Assembly (NCBI RefSeq): GCF_004345645.1
Contig: NZ_SLWS01000011.1
Coordinates: 62,001-126,000, forward strand
DNA length: 64,000 nucleotides
Origin: Actinocrispum wychmicini
Lineage (GTDB): Bacteria > Actinomycetota > Actinomycetes > Mycobacteriales > Pseudonocardiaceae
Reading direction: 5' to 3'
The notes under the pieces are model-generated. The model was not told where the DNA came from, made no database searches, and saw only the letters and a program-made list of their open reading frames with translations. Below are positions 34,083-41,337 of this stretch, piece by piece. Every line of letters begins with the position of its first letter. The first letter of the stretch is position 1. Both the position numbers and the translations under genes were made by a program.

Positions 34083-34910
34083 TCATTTTGTCGCTGGAGT
34101 CGCCGCGTCCCACATCGCCAGCATCTCCGCGCGGTGGAGTTGGAGCCACTGGTTCCCGATGCCCTGATGGAAGAACTTCGGCTTGAGCGCGCCTCCCTGC
34201 ACCCGGAACGTGTAGCGCTGGACGTACGCGGTGGCTTCGCCGGTGCTCCAGTCGAACAGGAAACCGCCGTACGGCAGGAGGAACGGGATCACCCTGATCT
34301 CCACCAGCCGCGGATAGCGCTCCTGGATCGCGAGGTACTTCGCCAGCGCCGACTCGACCCTCGACTGTTCCTGCTGGTCCAACGCCCCGCCGGGAAAGCG
34401 CATCGCGGTCATGTGGATCGCGGCGTCGCATTTCGGGTCGAGGAGGAGGACGCGGATGTGTTCGCCTTTGCGCAGTTTTTCCTGGATGACGTCGTAGTAG
34501 CGGATCAGGATGTGGCTTTGGTGGATTCCGATCAGCAGCGTTTCGGTGGCGTTCCGGAAATCCTCGTCCAGGCTCGCCGGGAACGCGGCGGTGATCTTTC
34601 CAGCGGTCACCGGGTCCGTTTCGTCGGTGGCCTGGACCGCTGGTCTCAGGTCACCCGTGACAAGCGCGCGTTGTTCGCCCAGGGTGATCGACTTGTACGC
34701 GGTGACCAAACAGGAGATGAGTGCGATGACGAACACGACCGCGCTGGTCACGCTGATGACCGGCGCCGAGTTGGTGAGTCCCGCGGTGAAGCCCGCGCCG
34801 GAGCCGGTGGCGAACAGGAAGGACACCCCGAAAATGAGCAGGTAGGCTGGTTTCGCCGCCAGCCCCTTGGCCACGGTCGACAATTCGTTTCCGGCGTCAG
34901 CTGAAGTCAC
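34083..34910 (-). CDS. 2-TM protein with DUF5919-like C-terminal domain
   Basis: 275 aa. Two TM helices near the N-terminus (YLLIFGVSFLFATGSG, about 23-38; VTSAVVFVIALISCLVTAY, about 54-72), then about 200 cytoplasmic residues. That domain has SHILIRYYDVIQEKLRKGEH, IRVLLLDPKCDAA and a C-terminal AEMLAMWDAA. The VLLLDP strand followed by charged residues recalls DUF5919/PLD-like folds, but the HKD motif is absent. GTG 34910 has AAAGGGG upstream and overlaps the RibA-like gene end. As the membrane member of a four-gene cassette it could be an effector that responds to a nucleotide product (inference). Confidence 0.55.
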   Translation of the reverse strand: MTSADAGNELSTVAKGLAAKPAYLLIFGVSFLFATGSGAGFTAGLTNSAPVISVTSAVVFVIALISCLVTAYKSITLGEQRALVTGDLRPAVQATDETDPVTAGKITAAFPASLDEDFRNATETLLIGIHQSHILIRYYDVIQEKLRKGEHIRVLLLDPKCDAAIHMTAMRFPGGALDQQEQSRVESALAKYLAIQERYPRLVEIRVIPFLLPYGGFLFDWSTGEATAYVQRYTFRVQGGALKPKFFHQGIGNQWLQLHRAEMLAMWDAATPATK

Positions 34911-35442
34911 ACCGCACCCCTTTCGACTCAGCCCTCCTCGGCACCCGGAACACGTCGGACACGGTGATACCCGACTTCTCCAGAAAAGCCCGTTTCAACG
35001 GGTTGTTCGTGAGCAGGGCCACCGAGACGACCTTGAAGTGCCGCAGAATCTCCACCACGTCCGTGTAGCCGCGCGCGTCTGCCTGGAATCCGACGGCTTC
35101 GTACGCGGCGCCCTGCGGGAGCCCCCGGCGCTTGACCGGCTCCGCGAGCATCTTCGCCAGGTGCCCGTTGCCGCGCCCTTCCTGTTCCAGCCACACGATG
35201 ATGCCGCGCCCGGCCCGGACCACCTCGGCCTGGGCGTGGTCCATCTGGGCGGAACAGTCACACGATATCGAACCGAATCCGTGGGCCGACAGACACGACG
35301 AGTGGATACGGCATAACAGGCGGCTCGCCCCGGCGATTTCACCGACCGTGAGGGCGACCGACTGGGACAGTCCGTTGTAGAAAAGACTCTCCCGAAACGT
35401 GCCGTGCCGGGTCGAGATGCTATCTTGTGCTAACAAAATCAC
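34897..35442 (-). CDS. GTP cyclohydrolase II-like protein (RibA family)
   Basis: 181 aa. Zinc ligands Cys50, Cys61, Cys63 (CRIHSSC, then GSISCDC) have exactly the RibA spacing. QEGRGNG and LLTNNPLKRAFLEKSGI match the GTP-binding and C-terminal motifs. Residue 86 is Glu, where most RibA have Arg before QEGRG. The family opens GTP to a formamidopyrimidine, the first step of riboflavin and of several 7-deazapurine or antibiotic pathways. No other riboflavin gene is present, so a specialised role is likely. GTG 35442 has GGAG at 7 nt and overlaps the upstream gene by 23 nt; the downstream gene overlaps its end. Confidence 0.8.
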   Translation of the reverse strand: MILLAQDSISTRHGTFRESLFYNGLSQSVALTVGEIAGASRLLCRIHSSCLSAHGFGSISCDCSAQMDHAQAEVVRAGRGIIVWLEQEGRGNGHLAKMLAEPVKRRGLPQGAAYEAVGFQADARGYTDVVEILRHFKVVSVALLTNNPLKRAFLEKSGITVSDVFRVPRRAESKGVRCDFS

Positions 35443-36289
35443 TCCGCATCTCCAAGTCAGAGAAAAGGCTCACTCCGTCGCTCGTCTCCGTCGGCCCGAC
35501 TTCTTCCCATAGTTCCTCGTACATGCTCTTGACCGGCGCGACGAACAGCCCTTCGTCGCCGGTCCCGAGGACCTCGTGCTCGAACAGGTCGATCACGTCC
35601 GGAAACCGGTCCCCCCGAACGCGGAACACCAGGTCGCGCGTGTCCTGGACCTGCCCGGTCCGCTTCACCCTGAGGTCAAGGTCACCGATGACATCGTCAA
35701 AGGCGGGATGGAACTTGAGGTGCCCGCCCACCGCCTTGTAGAAGATCGAGCCGGTTTTGCGGAGGTTCTTCACCGCCAGTTGGAACAGGTAACCCGGCCC
35801 GCCCGGCAGTTCGCATCGCAACCTGGCCAACACCCCCGGGCTGAAGAGCACCTCGTCACGCGGCCCGATGCGCTGACGAAGACCCGCGTCGACGTCACCG
35901 GTGGCCGACGGCGACAGCCCGCCCACGCTGTCGCCGTACGTGACCCGCCCGTCCGTGACGAGTCGCGTACCCATCGACGCGAGCCTGGACGCCGGCACCA
36001 CCGCCAGCCTTGGCGGCAGTTCCGGGAGTTCGGTGGTGAGCGAACTGTAGTCAGTCGCGGCGAGTCGCAGGCGTTCCGGCGTCACCTGGTTGTCGCGGAA
36101 GCGAAGTTTCTCCGTCGTGAGGAACGCGGACAGCTTGTCGAGTGCGCGGCCGGTGATCTCCCAACTGAAGATGAACCAGGTCTTGTACTCGACGAAGCCG
36201 TCACGCTGCACCCAGATGTGGCGAACTTCCGGGACGACACCGGGCCCGCGAGGCGGGTCGACCGGGCCCCGGCACGTCCTACCGCCCAT
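35420..36289 (-). CDS. NUDIX-like protein (SMODS-associated NUDIX type)
   Basis: 289 aa from ATG 36289, which lies 10 nt inside the PfkB-like gene end; the in-frame extension to 36385 has no ribosome site. The N-terminal about 100 residues hold strands (HIWVQRDGFVEYKTWFIFSW). The C-terminal part reads FYKAVGGHLKFHPAFDDVIG ... DLVFRVRGDRFPDVIDLFEH ... SMYEELWEEVG. This is the pattern of the SMODS-associated NUDIX family, with EELxEE in place of a full NUDIX box. Such proteins act on nucleotide derivatives in signalling or defence contexts. Assignment is moderate; the catalytic box is incomplete and activity uncertain. Confidence 0.55.
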   Translation of the reverse strand: MGGRTCRGPVDPPRGPGVVPEVRHIWVQRDGFVEYKTWFIFSWEITGRALDKLSAFLTTEKLRFRDNQVTPERLRLAATDYSSLTTELPELPPRLAVVPASRLASMGTRLVTDGRVTYGDSVGGLSPSATGDVDAGLRQRIGPRDEVLFSPGVLARLRCELPGGPGYLFQLAVKNLRKTGSIFYKAVGGHLKFHPAFDDVIGDLDLRVKRTGQVQDTRDLVFRVRGDRFPDVIDLFEHEVLGTGDEGLFVAPVKSMYEELWEEVGPTETSDGVSLFSDLEMRSDFVSTR

Positions 36290-37241
36290 GGTGTTCTGCT
36301 GCTGTTGTATCACGTTCCCGCTTCCATTGTGTGACGACCGACTCGTACTCGAATCCGGAAATCGCGCTTCCGGATGGATAGCCACCGGATCTGATCTCCG
36401 GCCCGGAATCGGTACCCCACGATTGTCCTTCGGAGGAGAAGTTGATCGAGTGTTCGATGTTGAGCGCCCCGAACCGGATCACCACCCAGTGACGCTGGGC
36501 CAGGTGCGGCCGCAGCCTGCGATACAGGCGCTCCGCCTCGGCCCTGGTGCCACTCGGCTGCGAATACGCGCCGAACATCTGCGCCAGGGTGTCCAGTTCG
36601 ACCGTGACCAGATTCGCTTCGGCGAGAAGGCGTACCACTTCGTTCCGGTCCACGTAGTCGAGCAGATTGTGGGGGACGACATCGACCGCGAAGAGGCAGT
36701 TCGAAAGCCTCGCCGCCTGAGCGATCGAATGTGCGACCGTGATCGACTCCGGCGCGGTGAGCAGGAGGCAGTCCATCGTGAGGATATCGGAGTCGAGCGC
36801 GGGTGTCAGGTTGTGGTGTACCCAGTCCCGATCGAGTGACAGATACGGTGATCTCGGACTGGCCATCGAGTACCGACTCTTGGGAACCAGACCTGCGGAA
36901 TCGCGGAAAAGCGCCACGGTCAGCCCGTTCGGCGAGTCGACCTCCCTGATGGTGGTGTCCGTGGCGACCTCGTGCACAGCGGACCGTAGCGACTCGGAAT
37001 AACTGTCGGTCCCCACGGCCGAAACCACGTGCCTGCTGTCGAAGTGCGGCGCGAACGCGCGGCACATCACCAGAGCGGTGCCTCCCGGGGTGACCAGCAT
37101 GTCCCGGTAAGAGGTGTACCGCGCACACTCCGGTCCGAAATCGTAACTGCCCAATTGGACACTGATGTCCATCCGTAGATCACCGACTATGGTGACCGAG
37201 TGCGTCATGTCCGGTGGTACGGGCAATGCCAACGCCGCCAT
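36279..37241 (-). CDS. PfkB/ribokinase-like sugar or nucleoside kinase
   Basis: 320 aa. The N-terminal strand SVTIVGDLRMDISVQL, the glycine motif PGGTALVMCRAF and VSAVGTDSYSESLR fit PfkB-family kinases. The C-terminal anion-hole motif is degenerate (GGYPSGSAISG instead of GAGD). It would phosphorylate a sugar or nucleoside if active. ATG 37241 has AGGA 8 nt upstream; the inner ATG 37208 lacks a ribosome site. First gene of a four-gene minus-strand unit with NUDIX-like, RibA-like and 2-TM genes, all overlapping, so the products probably work on one nucleotide-derived compound. Confidence 0.65.
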   Translation of the reverse strand: MAALALPVPPDMTHSVTIVGDLRMDISVQLGSYDFGPECARYTSYRDMLVTPGGTALVMCRAFAPHFDSRHVVSAVGTDSYSESLRSAVHEVATDTTIREVDSPNGLTVALFRDSAGLVPKSRYSMASPRSPYLSLDRDWVHHNLTPALDSDILTMDCLLLTAPESITVAHSIAQAARLSNCLFAVDVVPHNLLDYVDRNEVVRLLAEANLVTVELDTLAQMFGAYSQPSGTRAEAERLYRRLRPHLAQRHWVVIRFGALNIEHSINFSSEGQSWGTDSGPEIRSGGYPSGSAISGFEYESVVTQWKRERDTTAAEHHGR

Positions 37242-37282
37242 GTGACCATCCTGGTGGGCAGCCGACTACCTGATTGGTCACG

Positions 37283-37312
37283 ACTATATCGCGCGTACTC
37301 CCACCGATGTTG
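37283..37312 (-). promoter_or_regulatory. candidate promoter of the PfkB-NUDIX-RibA cassette
   Basis: Read on the minus strand, TATAGT (37283-37288) is a good -10 about 42 nt before the ATG; the -35 region (GCAACA) is weak. It lies in the 277-bp gap 37242-37518, which is AT-rich for this genome. I see no gene, repeat or clear terminator in the rest of that gap. Confidence 0.3.
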
Positions 37313-37518
37313 CGCTTACCCCAAGTGCTGCAGGACCGTTCGTACGGTTGTAGGATCCTTGGCGAACGGCCAATAACTGTGAGTCTTCGGTGATGACGAA
37401 GTCGATCAGGTAACGAATATCATCTTTATCGAATCCGTGTCACGAAATTGTCCGTTATTAACCCCGAAATCGGGTCGGATGTCACCCGGCCGGCATCGGC
37501 GACCATCGCTGTCCGTGA

Positions 37519-39744
37519 CTACGGCGCGCTCTGGTCGTGGGCCAGCAGCCGGGTCCGCAGGTCGGCGGCGCGGGGGTCGGCGAGATCCTGGTACAGCTCC
37601 AGAGCTGTCCGCCACGAGTCGCGGGCTTCCGGGACGCGGTCCAGGTCGCGCAGGATGTCGCCCTGGCGGGTCAGCGAGTCGGCCTGGCCCCACTGGTCGC
37701 CGGCCCGCCGCCGGACGGCCAGTGACCGGTCGACGTAGGACAGCGCTTCGGTCGGGTGTCCCAAGGCGGCGTGCACATCCGCGACCTTGACCAGTTTGCG
37801 GCCCTGCCCGTACAGGTCGGCCATGTCCTCGCACATCCGCAGCGCCTCCTCGGCGGCGGTGAGGGCGGGGTCGAGGTCCGCGCTCGACAGGTGCACCTCG
37901 CTGAGGGCGACCAGTGCGGCGGCCTGACCTTCCCGGTCGCCGAGCGCGGCGAAGATCTCCAGACCGCGTTCGGCGTGGTCACGGGCCTGCTCGACCTGGC
38001 CGCGGTCCATCGCCAGGGCCGCCAGCCCCTCCAGGACCCACGCTTGGCCGTGCAGGTCGCCGATGTCCACCCGGACGGCCATGGCTTCGGCGTACAGCCG
38101 CTCGGACCGTTCGAAGTCGCGCAGCCACCGGCACGCGACCGCGAGATTGGTCTGGACCCACGCGGCCGCGTGACTGTCCCCAAGGGACACCGCGGCGCTG
38201 TGGCCGAGCTCGTGGGTCGTCACCCAGACACCCCATGGCTTGCGCAGCAACAGGTAGTCGAACAGGGCGATCGGCAGGCGCCACACCGTCGCCGGCAGCG
38301 AGTGCGCCGCGGCCAGTCGGCTGATCGGCACGAAGTTCAACAGTTCCGTGTCACACCACCGCATCGCCGCCATCGAGTCCTGGAAGGACTGGGGTTGGAC
38401 AGACAGCTGGACCGATGGCTCCTCCAGCTTGAGAACGTGTACGCGGAACGGGGTCATGCTCTCGTTCGCGGCCGCCGCGGTGTGCAGGTACCAGTCGGTC
38501 AGGCGGCGGATCGCTTCCGCGCGGTCCGCGTCCTCGTGCTGAGCGCGTTCCGACCCGTAGAACCGCAGCAGGTCGTGCACCCGGTAGCGGTCACGTGCGA
38601 TCGGCTCGATCAGGTGCGCACGGACCAACGCGTCCACGAGGGGGCGGGCCTTGCCGACGGTGAGGCCGGTGAGCGCGGCGGCCGCTGGCACACTGATCGT
38701 CGGTCCGGGATGCAGGCTGATCAGCCGGAACATCCGGGCCGTCGGCGCGTCCAGGGTCCGGTACGACCACGAGAAGACCTTGCGTACGGCCGTTGCCTCG
38801 TCGGCGGACAGCACCTCCAAGTGGCCGTCGGTCGCGAGGTCTTCGATGAGGTCGCTGACCGACCTGTCCGGATGCGTGATGACGTGGTCCGCGGCGATCC
38901 GCAACGCCAACGGCAGGTACGCACACCGCCGCGCCAGGTCGGCCAACGCTGTCGCCTCAGCCGTCGCCCGGTCCGTGCCGATGACCGTGTGCAACAGGTC
39001 CGTCGACTCACAGCTGGTCAACGGGCCGAGCACGACCCGCGCCGCGTCCGTGCGGATGGACAGGCCGGACAGGCGGTTGCGGCTGGTCACCACGACCGCG
39101 CAGCCGGACGCGCCGGGCAGGAGGTGCTCGATCTGCCGGAAGCTCGCCGCGTTGTCGAGCACCACGAGCACGTGCCGCTCGGACAGCACCGACCGGAACA
39201 ACGCGGCGCGGTGCGCCAAGCCGACCGGGATTTCCCCGGCCGGCACACCGAGGGCGCGCAGGAACTCCTCCAGCGCCTGCCCGGGTTCCACCGGCACACC
39301 GCTGGAATGGCCGTGCAGGTCGACGTACAGGTGGCCGTCGGCGAACCGGGTGGCGACATCCCGCGCCGCCCGCAGCGCCAGCGCGGTCTTGCCGACCCCT
39401 GGCGGCCCTTCGACCGTGACGGCCCGCAACGTCCCTGGCTCGCCGGAAACGACCAGGGCCTGGGCGATCCGGGCCAGTTCCGCCCGCCGTCCGACGAAAC
39501 TCGCGGTCGACGCCGGCATCTGCGCCGGCCGAACCGCGCGTACCGAGGCCAACGCGACCAACTGGCCGCCGGCCTCAAGGACCTCGTCGCACCGGCGCGC
39601 CAGGTCCGCGGACGGCGGCACGCCGTTCTTGATCTTGCTCAGCCAGCCCGGGGTGTATCCGACCAGCACGGACAGTTTGCGCCAGGACAGCCCACGAACG
39701 GCGAGCAGCCGTTCGAGTTCTTTGCTGAACGCCGAACTGGGCAC
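37519..39744 (-). CDS. XRE-NB-ARC-TPR transcriptional regulator
   Basis: 741 aa. N-terminal XRE helix-turn-helix (LERLLAVRGLSWRKLSVLVG, then GWLSKIKNG, about 8-60). NB-ARC/STAND NTPase with Walker A GPPGVGKT (113-120), VLVVLDNAAS as Walker B and VVVTSRNRL as sensor; winged-helix-like segment around YRVHDLLRFYGSERA. C-terminal TPRs (about 530-735, with repeats such as GQAWVLEGLAALAMDRGQVE). This is a common actinobacterial signal-transduction ATPase regulator. GTG 39744 is the start; no strong ribosome site. It is followed by the 277-bp gap and preceded by the TetR gene 14 nt away on the same strand. Confidence 0.88.
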   Translation of the reverse strand: MPSSAFSKELERLLAVRGLSWRKLSVLVGYTPGWLSKIKNGVPPSADLARRCDEVLEAGGQLVALASVRAVRPAQMPASTASFVGRRAELARIAQALVVSGEPGTLRAVTVEGPPGVGKTALALRAARDVATRFADGHLYVDLHGHSSGVPVEPGQALEEFLRALGVPAGEIPVGLAHRAALFRSVLSERHVLVVLDNAASFRQIEHLLPGASGCAVVVTSRNRLSGLSIRTDAARVVLGPLTSCESTDLLHTVIGTDRATAEATALADLARRCAYLPLALRIAADHVITHPDRSVSDLIEDLATDGHLEVLSADEATAVRKVFSWSYRTLDAPTARMFRLISLHPGPTISVPAAAALTGLTVGKARPLVDALVRAHLIEPIARDRYRVHDLLRFYGSERAQHEDADRAEAIRRLTDWYLHTAAAANESMTPFRVHVLKLEEPSVQLSVQPQSFQDSMAAMRWCDTELLNFVPISRLAAAHSLPATVWRLPIALFDYLLLRKPWGVWVTTHELGHSAAVSLGDSHAAAWVQTNLAVACRWLRDFERSERLYAEAMAVRVDIGDLHGQAWVLEGLAALAMDRGQVEQARDHAERGLEIFAALGDREGQAAALVALSEVHLSSADLDPALTAAEEALRMCEDMADLYGQGRKLVKVADVHAALGHPTEALSYVDRSLAVRRRAGDQWGQADSLTRQGDILRDLDRVPEARDSWRTALELYQDLADPRAADLRTRLLAHDQSAP

Positions 39745-39758
39745 GTCTCGAATCTACG

Positions 39759-40355
39759 TTACGCCGGGTTCGCCAGCGGGGTGAGCGCCTGCTTGACCAC
39801 ATCGCGGGCGAACGCCACCCCGGCCGGTGCCGAGCCTTCCCGGCCACGGGCGGCGCCGCTGGCGTTCAGGCCGTCGATGATCAGCATGATCCGGTCCGCG
39901 AGCGTGCGCGGATCGGCGGCGCCGGTGCGCTTCGCCAGGTCGATCAGGCTGGCGAGGACGTGGTCGTAGTACGCGACGGAGACCGCGTGCGCGGGGTGGT
40001 CCTCGTCCGGGAACTCGGCGTGCGTGTTGCGGACCGGGCACCCCCGGAAACCGGGGACGGTCACCAACTCGGCGACCATGCTCACGATCGCGACCAGTTG
40101 GCCCGCCGGGTCGTCCGGGCACTGCTCGTCCGCGAACGAGCGGACCCGTTCCCAGTTCTTGGTGAACCGCTGCAGGTACGCCACGATCAGGTCGTCCTTG
40201 TTCGCGAACTCCCGGTACAGCAACGCCTTGCCGCAGCCGAACTCGTCGATGATCTGCTGCATCCCGACCGCGCGCACGCCGTTCCCGTCGAACAGGTGCG
40301 AGGCGACGTCCAGGATGTGCTCCCGGACTTCGGGACCGCGCTTGCGTGGGGCCAT
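39759..40355 (-). CDS. TetR-family repressor
   Basis: 198 aa. N-terminal HTH (REHILDVASHLFDGNGVRAV, then IIDEFGCGKALLYREFANKD) followed by an all-helical ligand domain. Cys128-type residues in FRGCPVRNTHAEF resemble the AcrR/YxaF subfamily. Divergent from an SDR gene, with GACCG-rich palindromes in the 120-bp gap, so it very likely represses itself and the SDR gene until a small molecule binds. ATG 40355 is chosen because the longer frame runs across the promoter region. Confidence 0.9.
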   Translation of the reverse strand: MAPRKRGPEVREHILDVASHLFDGNGVRAVGMQQIIDEFGCGKALLYREFANKDDLIVAYLQRFTKNWERVRSFADEQCPDDPAGQLVAIVSMVAELVTVPGFRGCPVRNTHAEFPDEDHPAHAVSVAYYDHVLASLIDLAKRTGAADPRTLADRIMLIIDGLNASGAARGREGSAPAGVAFARDVVKQALTPLANPA

Positions 40356-40370
40356 ACGCGCGGACCTTAT

Positions 40371-40386
40371 CAGACCGGTCGGTCCG
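40371..40386 (+). promoter_or_regulatory. TetR operator 1
   Basis: CAGACCGGTCGGTCCG contains the palindrome GACCGGTC and the half-site CGGTCC. It lies 16 nt from the TetR ATG, positioned to block its promoter. Confidence 0.6.
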
Positions 40387-40396
40387 TTTCCAGTCG

Positions 40397-40426
40397 TTGA
40401 CACGTGTCCAGCATCAGCGCCAATAT
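40397..40426 (+). promoter_or_regulatory. sigma-70-type promoter of the SDR gene
   Basis: A consensus TTGACA (40397-40402) and CAATAT (40421-40426) are separated by 18 nt. The tandem operators at 40429-40457 lie over the expected transcription start, a classical repression layout. Confidence 0.6.
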
Positions 40427-40428
40427 TC

Positions 40429-40457
40429 GGACCGAACGGTCTGAGACCGATCGGTCC
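40429..40457 (+). promoter_or_regulatory. TetR operator 2 (tandem sites)
   Basis: GGACCGAACGGTCT is followed directly by AGACCGATCGGTCC, whose core GACCGATCGGTC (40445-40456) is a perfect 12-nt palindrome. It shares the GACCG half-site with operator 1 and sits just downstream of the -10, 18 nt before the SDR start. Confidence 0.7.
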
Positions 40458-40475
40458 AACAAAGGAGAAACTTTC

Positions 40476-41267
40476 GTGGATCTGCAACTGGCCGGGAAGA
40501 CCGCGGTCGTCACCGGCGGTAGCAAGGGCATCGGGTTGGCTACGGTGCGCCTGCTGCTTGCGGAGGGCATGCGGGTGGTCACCGGCTCGCGCACCATCAC
40601 GCCGGAGCTGAAGGAGACCGCGGCCGTGCCCGTGGTCGTCGATCTGTCCACACCGGACGGTCCGGGCCGGCTGATCGACACCGCGCTGGCCGAGCTGGGC
40701 GGTATCGACCTGCTGGTGAACAACGTCGGTGTCGGTGACAGCGAGGACTTGGTCAGGGGCGCGCTGCAAAGCCTGACCGAGCTGCCCGACAAGGACTGGG
40801 AGACTTCGTTCGACCTGCACTTCTACAGCGCCTTACGGGCCAGCCGGGCGGCCCTGCCGAGCCTGACCGAACGTGGTGGCGTGATCGTGAACGTCTCCTC
40901 GATCGGCGCCCGCCAGGTCGGCGTCGGCCCGGCCAACTACAACGTCACCAAGGCCGCGTTGAACGCGCTCACCAAGGTGATCGCCGAGCAGTACGGCGGC
41001 CAGGGCGTCCGCGCGATCACCATCTCCCCCGGGCCGGTGAGCACCGGTGTCTGGACTGACTCGGACGGCTTCCTCGGCCGGATCGCGCAGGCCCGTGGCG
41101 TGTCGCACCAGGATCTGACCGACGAGTTCACGAAGTCCCTCAACATCGCCACCGGGCGGGTGTCGACGCCGGACGAGGTGGCTCGGCTGATCGTGTTCGC
41201 CGCGTCGCCCAACAACATCACCGGCACCGACTACCTGATTGACGGCGGGGTGCTGAAGTCCGCCTGA
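40476..41267 (+). CDS. short-chain dehydrogenase/reductase (SDR)
   Basis: 263 aa. NAD(P)-binding TGGSKGIG (13-20), N82-N83-V-G, catalytic Ser141/142, Tyr155 and Lys159 (YNVTK) and a C-terminal TDYLIDGG make a complete classical SDR. A basic residue in the glycine motif (TGGSKGIG) and SR at 38-39 favour NADP(H). GTG 40476 is preceded by AAAGGAGAAA; the longer frame covers the operators. Regulated by the divergent TetR protein. Substrate unknown: pairs like this often detoxify or reduce quinones or carbonyls. Confidence 0.92.
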   Translation: MDLQLAGKTAVVTGGSKGIGLATVRLLLAEGMRVVTGSRTITPELKETAAVPVVVDLSTPDGPGRLIDTALAELGGIDLLVNNVGVGDSEDLVRGALQSLTELPDKDWETSFDLHFYSALRASRAALPSLTERGGVIVNVSSIGARQVGVGPANYNVTKAALNALTKVIAEQYGGQGVRAITISPGPVSTGVWTDSDGFLGRIAQARGVSHQDLTDEFTKSLNIATGRVSTPDEVARLIVFAASPNNITGTDYLIDGGVLKSA

Positions 41268-41308
41268 ACCCCCTGGAAACGCGTGGATATTCGGTCGCGC
41301 TTCAGGCA

Positions 41309-41330
41309 CCCTGGAACTACTTGACCAGGG
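41309..41330 (+). promoter_or_regulatory. small hairpin overlapping the ABC gene ribosome site
   Basis: CCCTGG (41309-41314) pairs with CCAGGG (41325-41330). The right arm runs into the Gly-rich ribosome site before GTG 41338. It could be a weak terminator of the SDR gene or limit translation of the exporter. Confidence 0.3.
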
Positions 41331-41337
41331 GGGTGCC

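Noticed and set aside
34033..34431. 132-codon minus-strand frame beginning at the hairpin element
   Set aside because: It overlaps the 2-TM protein gene in another frame and has no ribosome site or domain pattern.
37242..37518. tRNA or small RNA gene in the 277-bp AT-richer gap
   Set aside because: No cloverleaf, T-loop consensus or strong terminator was found.
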